From positions 56,608 to 97,246 of the forward strand of contig NW_014577887.1 of assembly GCF_000485595.1 (NCBI RefSeq): 40,639 bases of DNA, written 5' to 3'. The notes under the pieces are model-generated. The model did not search any database. It worked only from the letters and a program-made list of their open reading frames with translations, and was not told the DNA's origin. How positions within the stretch are numbered: position 1 is the stretch's first letter; the number at the start of each line of letters is the position of its first letter. This stretch comes from Priapulus caudatus. Taxonomy: Eukaryota > Priapulida > Priapulimorpha > Priapulimorphida > Priapulidae. Below are positions 32,166-40,639 of the stretch, one piece after another. The position numbers were made by a program, and so were the translations under genes.

Positions 32166-32235
32166 CCTTGATAGTAAATACATTAATTTGGGTTTATTTA
32201 CAACCCATTTATTATTGAAACGGCCCAAGTGCCTG

Positions 32236-33429
32236 TGCATCAAGCACGGACAGATAGTAAACGTAGGGTTAGACCAACAATCTAAATAATATTATGAAGC
32301 ATATTAGCCCTACTATAATAATGCAAGCACGTTTGAGGAAGTAACATTGCTTGGATTGAATTTAATGCTTAAGTACATGCGAAACATTACCTTAGTATAT
32401 ACTCAACATCCGGTGTTGGATGGGTCCCTAAAGATGAGTGACGGGTCAAGTTAACGCACCACTCAGCCAACCATCAACACACGCAAGAAGTCAACGGCTG
32501 GTAGTAAGCCGGCATTTCCTGAGCACCTATCGCTCGCTGCCTACAGTTCAGTTCGAGAGAGAGAGGGAGACGGTGGCACACCCTGTAACAGCTAGACATA
32601 GACTGACGACGGCCGGACCACCATGCGTACTCACTCACGCACCCCGGGGGCGCACGGGCATAATGCGCACGCCGGCTCACAGGCGACGTGTTGGACGGTG
32701 TGCTACGCATGCATGAGAGAGGTCATGCGTGCAGCACGTGTTGTCACCACGGTCCATTCGCGTCCTGTTCTGTTACCGGAACTATAGGGCCTACAGTACC
32801 TCGCACATCGAGGGGCCGTGCGACATACGCCTGGAAATATAAACACCATCGCGCTGGGATTTAGGCGCTTTTTAGCTGCTTTTAGCGGCTTGTAACGGTT
32901 TTTAGCCGTTTTTTAACATTATAGCGACAACTGTGACATGGCGAGAGCGAGTTAGGTATGGCTCGCAATACGTCAAATGTGCGCGCGGTTGAGTATTTAT
33001 TTGATCGCCAGAGGGTATGAGTACAGGTGCCTGTAGCACAAGGCAATGCTTCAAAAGAACGTTAAATTCTTCTTGTACGCACGTTTATGAATTCACAAAG
33101 GAAGTTAATTGCATATGTCCACTGGTCCAAGAGTAATAACATACTAGGGTGTGATCTTACTATTACGATAGTATTGCGAATGTTCAAACACTATTGCAGC
33201 ATTGCGATACTATTAGGATCCAATTATGTATTACACTGTGCGATAAAGTGCAGAGGGTAGTCAGTATGTGACAACAAGGTTATGGTGACAACGAAGCTGT
33301 GGGGAAAGGCTTAAGCGCAAGGACTTTGGTGTAAGTTCTTTCTGGGTTCTAGGCCTACGTTCAGTTACAACTGACCAACCCAATGGGAGGGTAACTTGAA
33401 ATGACAGTTTTACCATATGGTATACCTAC

Positions 33430-33430
<1 letters not shown>
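32236..33430. other. Unassigned unique DNA
   Basis: No gene is recognised. A short run of degenerate GCTTTTTAGC / CGGTTTTTAGCCG words lies at 32870-32925. Paired inverse words (GATAGTATTGCG and CGCAATGCTGC/GCGATACTATT) lie near 33165-33220. Confidence 0.4.
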
Positions 33431-33469
<39 letters not shown>

Positions 33470-33472
33470 ATT

Positions 33473-33508
<36 letters not shown>

Positions 33509-33512
33509 TTAT
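33431..33512. repeat. (TA)n, (TTA)n and (TTTA)n compound microsatellite
   Basis: About 17 TA units pass into TTA and then about eight TTTA units. Confidence 0.95.
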
Positions 33513-34054
33513 TTTAATAGAATTCAAATTTCTCGCATGGAGGTGGCGTGTATTGCTGAAATTTATTTGCACTAACCCGGTACGCAAACGCAAACATTAG
33601 CTTCATAACTAGAATGCTTATAGACGGCGACAAATAATTGCCGTCATAATCGCTGCGTGAGTCTCGTATTTTGCCTCATAGTGGAACGCGAACTGGCTAA
33701 TGAATGCAGATCTGTGCGCGTGTTGGCGCCCGGATCACCGCTAACTTTGGCATTTCACAGTGAATGATCAAAACCTAGCGAGTGAAGGATGAGAGAAGAA
33801 AGAGAGAGAGAGAAGAGAGAATAATACGAGAGCAGAAGCAAGGAGGAAGAAAGACGGCAATTAGACGTAGCCTTCTTTATCAGTCGGAAACAGATCACAA
33901 TCATAAATATTTAAGTGTCAACATTTTGCCGACAGATCGCAAATTCCTCAACGCGCATCTCAGCTTGGCCATTTCGGTATCAATTTCCATCAAGTCAATG
34001 CGACCGGAGGTGAGCACGTGACCTTGCATGAAATATTGAATAACTCAGCCGCTA

Positions 34055-34059
<5 letters not shown>
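33513..34059. other. Unassigned DNA with one 79-codon frame
   Basis: A + frame at 33782-34021 starts in a GA-rich patch and ends near a good-looking donor word (GGAGGTGAGC at 34005). The N-terminal half is compositional (Arg/Glu) and nothing is recognised in the rest. Confidence 0.3.
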
Positions 34060-34108
<49 letters not shown>

Positions 34109-34185
34109 ATCCCTCTCGCTCTCTCTCTCTCTCACTCTCTCTCTCTCGCTCACTCCGTCACTGTCCCTCTCTGTCTCTATCATCT
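34060..34185. repeat. (CT)n microsatellite
   Basis: About 125 bases of CTCTCT with TTTATCCC, CGCT and CACT interruptions. Confidence 0.9.
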
Positions 34186-34450
34186 CTCTATTAGTAATAT
34201 TGTATCGTGAAATAGTAGTAATATACTACAATAGTAATATAAACTGCAACTGCCTTAAAACAGATGAACACGACGAGTTGGTGGTGTGGTGTGTTGCATT
34301 ATTTGCATTGCATAGATCTGCCTCTCATTACGTTTCCGAGAGAAATGTCACGAATCGGAATCAAGCAGTGTCGTCGAATTTCAGTCGTTACACAATCCGG
34401 GCTGGCCGTCGATGTGAAGCAATAAGCCAATAACGCATGCAGTCACATTT
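34186..34450. other. Unassigned DNA
   Basis: No gene, RNA or repeat is recognised between the (CT)n tract and the second copy of the TIR element. Confidence 0.35.
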
Positions 34451-34454
34451 TGTC

Positions 34455-35335
34455 AGGCTGAGTAATATCGTAAATTCCCGCCGCCATGTTGAAACGTGAA
34501 ATCACGTCAAAGGACAAGGGTGATGAACAATGACTCTGCGTGCTAAGGGAGGTGCGTGATAATATATACACGCGTACGTATTTAGTTTCTGTATCAACAC
34601 AAATATTACACAAATATTCCCAAATTAGCACAATTATATTTATAAATGTTTCAGTAATCAGAAGGGCACAGGTAGCTTGAAGTACGATGTTATTGACGAG
34701 AAATATAGATTGAAACCCTAAAATAGTCTCACGGATCCGTGTATCTTTGTATCCATCTGACATTGAGCTAGGCCTAGTACTATATATAGCCATTGTTGCC
34801 ATAATTCAATTCAATTAGAACGACTTTATTTACATTCATGAATTACATTTTGGAGGTAACTTATTAGTTAAACAAGGAAATAGACAATGCTGATGAAATT
34901 AAAACAAATGAAACTAAATAAATAGAAGTAATACAGGGCGAAATGACAATTCAGTCTTCTAACCAGCCACTCCAATAAATCACCAACTAACAACATGATG
35001 ACAAAATACAAGATAAGGAATATTATGTAATATGTAAAACCTGAGTAGTAAACTTTTTCTTGGTTGACTAGATAATGTATAACAATTATGGTATACATGT
35101 GACATTTTAATTAATTACTACAAACACAACAAATGTTTGAACGTCGACAATGACCTTATTGGTATAATAATGCTTATTACCGAAGCAAAAGAGAACAACG
35201 ACAAATATTTGAGAAGTATCCTATATCACCAATATATTATAAATAATGAATATTGTTACTATTAAATTCAACACAATTACATTACTATTATGTAGAAATC
35301 AAGACAATTAAACCCATTAAAATTAAATACAGTTT
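34455..35335 (-). mobile_element. TIR element, copy 2, truncated
   Basis: The left end (ATTCCCGCCGCCATGTTGAAAC, beginning near 34476) matches the left TIR of the 21626-23727 element. Blocks with AAGTACGATGTTATTGA, AATGACAATTCAGTCTTC, ACATGATGACAAAATACAAG and TAGTAAACTTTTTCTTGG follow in the same order. Relative to copy 1 it carries an extra block of about 190 bp (34743-34935) and lacks the nested GGAC repeat. The coding end and right TIR are missing after about 35335. Confidence 0.75.
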
Positions 35336-35625
35336 AATGGCATAGCTAGTAACTGTTGAGAGACAAGTGTTATCAATCACACTTAATAATACATAAACAA
35401 CAAGAATGTATTTAACAATATAAATAAATTAATATATATATATACAAATGCATTTGCATATGTCCAAAGTTTAACGCATTGATACTTCAATAATTTTTGA
35501 CCTTTGGCAGTTCCAAATCTAGGAAAACAATACATAGAGTTTCCCGAGTATCTGGTCGTATTACAATGCACTTCTTTTTCTTTTTTGTCATAATCTCTCA
35601 AGGATGGTCCACGCTGAGACGTCAG

Positions 35626-36110
35626 CTAGGGGCTGACCTCCCTGTTGATGATTCTTCTCCACCTTCCACGATCGGCCGTATCGTCCTCCGTTACTCCCAG
35701 CCTTCTCCTCTCCGCCTCCACTCCATCCCTCCATCTAACTCTCTGTCGTCCTCTCGCCCTTCTTCCTCTCACCGGCTCCTGCCATGCTCTCTTGGTTTGC
35801 GCCTCATCTCTCTTCCCAACCACATGCCCATACCATCTCATCCTACTTTCCATTACAACTTCCGTAACGTCGCTATTCGTCGTACCTACTCATTTGTTCT
35901 TCTTTCTCTCAGTGAAACTCCCAGTATCCAACGCAACATCCTCATCTCCGTTCTCTGCAACATCATTTCCTCATTTCCTCGTATGGCCCAGGTTTCCGCT
36001 CCATACGTTAAGACGGTTCTCACGACTGTCCCATATATTTTTACCTTAAGTGTTCTGGGTATTCTTGGGGCGTACACCATTCCAGACTCTTCTCTCAATT
36101 TTTTTTTCAT
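35626..36110 (-). pseudogene. LINE (non-LTR) reverse transcriptase C-terminal fragment
   Basis: Read on the minus strand from 36110, the frame shows LKVKIYGTVVRTVLTYGAET, then WAIRGNEE and LQRTEMRMLRWILGVSLRER. After a frameshift near 35886-35853 it resumes with RMRWYGHVVGKRDE, an Arg-rich stretch and a C-terminal WRRIINREVSP. LTYGAETW ... R-x-E-x-x-M-L-R-W ... GV ... R ... R-W-x-GH is a well-known C-terminal signature of animal LINE RT proteins. The upstream RT core and endonuclease are absent, as expected for a 5'-truncated, dead copy. An A/G-rich 3' tail follows at 35595-35570. The 209-codon + frame here is a shadow. Confidence 0.88.
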
Positions 36111-36300
36111 GCTGCCCTTATTCTAGCCGCGATTCATGGCCAATTCAAAATAATTGCAAAAAAACTAGGTAATGAGTTATTTAAGAAACGGCACATAAAT
36201 TTTGCCAGTTCGATGTTATAGATGACACAAACATCAGTAATTTGAGTTCTCTATACACTGGGGTGGCGCGTTCTATACGCTTAGCAAACTTGATACTATT

Positions 36301-36302
<2 letters not shown>
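36111..36302. other. Unassigned DNA upstream of the LINE fragment
   Basis: No RT or endonuclease motif is seen here on the minus strand, supporting 5' truncation near 36110. Confidence 0.35.

Positions 36303-36332
<30 letters not shown>
36303..36332. repeat. (TA)n microsatellite
   Basis: About 15 TA units. Confidence 0.95.
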
Positions 36333-36336
<4 letters not shown>

Positions 36337-36442
36337 ATACTATACTTACTATTGTTCGCCGTAATTTTAACTCAGCGCCGGTAAAGATCAAGGAATATCG
36401 CACAGGTAATTTTGCCGGCATCTCGAGATTCAAGCAGAATGC

Positions 36443-36886
36443 GTGGATTTCAGAAATGTGCAAGACTTGCTAGAATGTTTTTTCCGACGACATGACGATC
36501 CTTCTCCTCCTGATTGCCTTACTCGGCACTTTCACCCACATCGGCGTAACCTGCTGGGTACGAATTCCTTGTTTGCGATTTATGTCAGCTTCGACAGCTC
36601 TGGAAAGCCTGTGCCAATGACATGGCTGTTTGTGAACAGGTTTCCTGATATTTATATATTAATGCCTGCTGTTGGGGCCCACTATGAGAGCATAGGGCCC
36701 CCAACAGCAGGCATTAATGTTTTAGCTGCATCACATGACTATGCAATCTATTTTTCATGCGTATATACCTTCTTTTATACTCCCGTAATTTGGCCGGTGC
36801 ATTCGAATGCTAACAAGAACGTGCGACACAAACCACACCGCGTTCGAAATTACTCTTGCGTGGCGCCAGACGCAGGAGATTCGTGA
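36443..36886 (+). CDS. Unrecognised 147-codon open frame, doubtful
   Basis: The longest mixed-composition open frame in the window outside repeats. It begins MDFRNVQDLLECFFRRHDD and stops at TGA. I recognise no domain. The central part (residues about 73-92) is encoded by a hairpin (36658-36718), which argues against a conserved protein. The upstream and downstream context is non-coding. It may be a chance frame. Confidence 0.15.
   Translation: MDFRNVQDLLECFFRRHDDPSPPDCLTRHFHPHRRNLLGTNSLFAIYVSFDSSGKPVPMTWLFVNRFPDIYILMPAVGAHYESIGPPTAGINVLAASHDYAIYFSCVYTFFYTPVIWPVHSNANKNVRHKPHRVRNYSCVAPDAGDS
36658..36718. other. Hairpin, 23-bp stem with 14-nt loop
   Basis: ATTAATGCCTGCTGTTGGGG, then CCC, pairs with GGGCCCCCAACAGCAGGC, then ATTAAT. 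One extra C bulges in the right arm; otherwise pairing is perfect. The loop is ACTATGAGAGCATA. Such a young-looking palindrome suggests recent inverted duplication or a small hairpin element. Confidence 0.85.
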
Positions 36887-39800
36887 CGTTAAACACAATT
36901 GCGTTTCAATAACCAATGCGTTCGGCGCAAGCGATAGTGCCGCACCTCAGGCGATTATCACGTCATGCCACTAAATATCATTGTATATCATTGTATATAT
37001 ATAATATTGTCTCCTAATGTCTTTAGACAGTTCTTGCCTAATCTATCGTGCAATAATGAGGATAGGACAATGAAGATACAAAGATGCCGCCACCAACAGA
37101 AGCTGTTTCTTCAAAAACTTTATATGTATCTTCGAATGTGTACTAACACCGACGACGATACCTATTACGTAGCATTTGTTAGCGACAGCGACAGCGCGCG
37201 CTAGTGTGTGTGTGTGATTTCCGCGAATATTTTGACAACTTTACATCACTTTACATGCGGGCCGGATACAGAGCCCAATTTTTATGTAAAAAGGCTGGCT
37301 AACGCTAGGACTTGACAAAAAGAACATTGCGTGTGCCGTCATGTTCTCTTCTTATGGGGCTAAACTCGCCGCGCCTCTATTCATTTCGTAACTAAACAAA
37401 ACTCTTAGCAGCCTGATAGAGGAAGAACTTCGCGGCTTTCGTGCCATGCCCTGCCGTTTAATAGCCGAGCACAGTGCCGGCCGTACCGTATATGTCAACA
37501 ACGCTCTATGTACCTTTAACTAGTGGCCTACAACACCAACTGTAGCACGCCGGCAAAAGGGAACCGCTTAGGTTATACGTGTTCCCGCGAATGATGATAG
37601 AAAACAAATTAATTATTATCAACCAGCGGGCAAATATTTTGCCTCATTGTGCGGCGGTACGAATGACAGCAAATTTGACCCATGTAGTGCTGCTCCCACA
37701 GCGGCCGCAGAAAATACCGGAAGGGGGACGCCTAAAAGCCACATCGCCAGTTTAAGCAAACTTCTTATGTATTTGCATTGCATAATTTCTCTGCGCATGT
37801 TTGACAACTAAAAAACGTTATTCTCTTTATCTTTTTTTGTCGTTCGCGTATAAAAACGCATTACAAAAATGGTCGACGTGCGGGGGCGGGCGGGAGACTG
37901 ACGTATCGCCAGATAACGTAACACCAGGCGAGAAACATCCGCAGATACATTTTACGTTACAAAATTAGAGTGACAGTTTCTGGTTTATATTAGCAGAGTC
38001 CATAAAAGAAAAAAACTATTATATTTCTAATTATGGATTCTTGATATTAGTCATTGAGGTTTTCTGGACTACGGCAAATTTTGATGGTTTTTGTCAGCAT
38101 ATAATGCGTTTTGAAACGTGCATAGGTAGGTAAAAGCCGGTTGTATGCGTTGCCGATTCAATTATCATTACACTCACTACGAAATAAACCTAACTTGAAC
38201 TCATGAAAATAGAAAGTGACGATGGCTCCCATTACATTAAATGCAATACAAATACATTCGCGCATTAGAGCGAGATACACAGAGATGATATGGTGCCAGT
38301 AATTATTTAATATTGCACCCCGGGCAACTCCGTGCATCGAGAGCACATGAACCATAGTTACTAGTGCGTACATCAGAGCCTCAACACTATTTATATGAAG
38401 CAATACATCCATGCCATTTTACCAGCACTCTGTGGTGAGTGCGTCCACAAATCGGCTTCGCTCTACCAGCCACGAACGACATTGAGGCTATTGACTTTTC
38501 ACTGACACGCGGCGGACCGACCGTAAACGATTTGCTTCGATGCCATTCAGCGCAGATGGGCATAGCTGATATGGCAGACGTTATATGCTCTTCAATAAAG
38601 GCGACGAAGTAGCCAGGAGAAGCGAAGCCAGTAGCCTTAAAGACGCACGCTATCAAGAGACGGAGAACGAAGAGATGCCGCATGTCGATGAAGTAACAAG
38701 CAATAGCGCAGGCCGTCCCCTAATAGCGTCTCGGTTATTGAAATCACTGACCTTAGAGGTACGTTTACATCCTTCTTGTGGTAGGCAAACATGACGCCGA
38801 CCAGCCTATAGCATTACAGATTACAAAGAAAGTAAAGTGGTGTGCGATGGTCTTTGAAAAATCGTATATAAGGATTTTCACGCTGGAGCATTAATTACCC
38901 TTTAGTAAAACTTCATAAATCAATACATATTTCAAGCAAATCTTCCGACTCGCATATATTAATTAATAATACATACACACATTAATACAGTCGAATTGTG
39001 TGCCGTGTGTGCACACTTCCACATCATCACACTATCACCGGTACTTAGTCGGTTACGACGACTTCCCCATGTCTGATTACGATAACCACAGCTAGCATTC
39101 ATGGCATCAGCCGCGTGTCAGCTTGCGTGTGTGTGTCGCCCGGCTCCCGCCCCCCTTCCTTCGTCTCTGCGTCTCTCTCACACGAGCGGCGCTGCGTGCG
39201 GTGAGCATCGTATGTGAACACGCACGTGTACGCGCGCCAAAAGCGATGCGCAACGGGCGGCACATGCACAGCGAAAAATGCGCGGCTGCAACAACCTCGT
39301 AATACCCGACGTCAGCGGTTAGTACTTGAAACGTAAACAACAGCACCAATTCAATTGAAATGATCTAGTTCAAATTGAGAATTTGACTAGTCACCACCCG
39401 TGAAATTGCAACGCGCAATATCTAAAGCTTCGTCGCTTAGGGTTATTATATATATGATATATATATATAACAAAACAAGAGTATCGGTTATTCTATTCAT
39501 CGTAAACAGTGCGAAACAGATTCCGATTCTTGCTTTTTCTGAGTACGACCCCTCCTGGCGACGCGGGATTTTGCCAAGAGCACTTTTCTTCGTGTTGACA
39601 ACCGATGAGCTGTGTCATTTATCTTCACAGTTTTCCGCTGACCATACCGTGACCAATCGCGAGTAAATGGCCAAATTGGTCTTAATGGTCTATGCGCAAA
39701 TGCCAGCTTTATCGCACAGATGCGTGGCAGGTGACCGAGTTAAATTGATCGGATCTTGTGCATGAACAAGATGATGTACAAATACATTAACATACATAGC

Positions 39801-40333
39801 AGTAAGAAATGACTATTATGCAAAAAATGTGCATTAGCACAATGTACGACGCAAAAAGAACCAACAAATTATTAAACTCAAAAGCCCTTACCTGCTGGAA
39901 CCTTGCTATCGAAACACATATTGTTGATACGTATCTCAGCGTGTATCTCTTTCTCAACAATGTACACTCACCCTTGTTGTTTTTGTTTTTGTTTTTGTAA
40001 TGTACGTTTTCGTAAATTCATCACGATGCAACGCAAGCCGGAACTACACATACAGCCGCACGAAACTGCACAAATACTGTAACGGGCTTTGCATCAGCCC
40101 GTCAGATACTCTGCAATCAGCGATAAGCAGACAAAGATCAAGGTCAACTCGTTCAGCCTCCGTCTTATCAACGTTGTAATTCGGTTAGTTCCGAATGTGC
40201 ACGTCCATGCACGTAAGCCGGGAGGATCGTGAGCGCAGTAATGAACGTGCGCCCGGAGTCAACGCGTGTTGAGATAATGCTTAGCCTGACGAGAGCTGAC
40301 CGACAAATCTCTTTTAATATAGCAGCAGCAGTA
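36887..40333. other. Unassigned unique DNA
   Basis: About 3.4 kb with no gene, RNA or transposon I can name. A 69-codon + frame (38585-38794) and a 98-codon - frame (38387-38683) overlap each other, so at most one could be real and neither has a motif. Small AT palindromes lie near 36990 and 39450. Confidence 0.4.
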
Positions 40334-40427
40334 AATGACGCTAGTAATGATGACGATGGCGATGATTGTGATGATGACGATGACGACGATGATGTTAATG
40401 ATGATGATGATGATGATGATGATGTTA

Positions 40428-40472
<45 letters not shown>

Positions 40473-40639
40473 TTAATGATAATGATGATGTTAATGATGA
40501 TGATGATGATGATGATGATGTTAATGATGATGATGATGATGATGATGATGTTAATGATGATGATGATGTTAATGATGATGATGATGATGATGATGATGTT
40601 AATGATGATGATGATGATGATGATGATGATGTTAATGAT
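40334..40639. repeat. (GAT)n array punctuated by GTTAAT
   Basis: GAT runs of about 4-13 units are separated by GTTAAT. The commonest block is (GAT)8 GTTAAT, a 30-bp higher-order unit. One + frame reads through without stops as Asp-rich and another as Met-rich; both are artefacts. The array runs off the right edge. Confidence 0.95.

Larger units (their letters stand above)
31628..32235. mobile_element. MITE-like element, copy 3, with both termini and nested arrays
   Basis: The left end is CAGGCACGTACTGTGGCCG, then TTTCAATATTAAAATGATGG. The right end (32166-32235) is the inverse, ending ATTATTGAAACGGCCCAAG, then TGCCTG. At 608 bp it is about twice copy 1 because it contains the telomere-like cassette (31798-31972) and a (GATA)n array. 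CAG-starting TIRs fit hAT-type elements, but no 8-bp target duplication could be found. Confidence 0.6.

Noticed and set aside
35497-36126. 209-codon + strand open frame
   Set aside because: Antisense shadow of the minus-strand LINE reverse transcriptase remnant.
38387-38794. Overlapping 98-codon (-) and 69-codon (+) frames
   Set aside because: No recognisable motif on either strand. A possible donor word at 38758 on + is not enough to call an exon.

Overview
The window is animal (metazoan) nuclear DNA with no intact protein-coding gene that I can recognise. It is dominated by simple-sequence tracts, minisatellites and fossil transposable elements. The large purine/pyrimidine, (GT)n, (GATA)n and (GAT)n tracts, the vertebrate-type TTAGGG-like blocks, a Ty3/Gypsy element, a LINE 3' end and MITE-like families point to a repeat-rich invertebrate, probably marine. 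One element has termini (AACAAGAG... and ...GAGCTAAAAA, with a GGAC microsatellite) that resemble a repeat I remember from bivalve and other lophotrochozoan genomes. That is a recollection, so the taxon is unresolved. There is one 10-N assembly gap at 27878-27887.

Layout: 1-5 kb has a degenerate AT-rich repeat, an AC-rich tract and a GA-rich tract, then featureless DNA. 6-12.4 kb has a MITE-like element, a telomere-like block with higher-order periodicity, a 35-bp minisatellite that alternates two variants and is followed by itself in inverted orientation, and GT/GC minisatellites. 15.6-20.7 kb holds a dead Ty3/Gypsy retroelement (gag-like piece, reverse transcriptase, RNase H). Its RNase H is split by a 2.85-kb non-coding foldback element with long inverted arms and an 8-bp target duplication. 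21.6-23.7 kb is a 2.1-kb element with terminal inverted repeats (TIRs). It carries a decayed minus-strand SAP-like coding remnant, probably of the SAP/SWIM/YqaJ protein family, and a nested GGAC-bearing repeat. 25.4-27.4 kb has an 86-bp-arm hairpin between AT-rich minisatellites and pyrimidine/purine tracts. 27.7-28.05 kb is a (GT)n/(GC)n tract with the gap. 29.06-30.74 kb is a probable single insertion bounded by a 15-bp direct repeat. 31.2-32.2 kb holds two MITE copies, one containing a perfect 29-bp inverted repeat around telomere-like repeats plus a (GATA)n array. 34.4-35.3 kb is a second copy of the 21.6-kb element, followed by a minus-strand LINE 3' fragment (35.6-36.1 kb). The window ends in a (GAT)n/GTTAAT array.

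No operon-like or pathway-level organisation exists here. What can be read is a history of insertions into insertions. The most unusual structures are the minisatellite-armed foldback element inside the Gypsy RNase H, the inverted-repeat-bounded telomere-like cassette, and the palindromic arrangement of the 35-bp minisatellite. Nothing amounts to a demonstrable new functional system.
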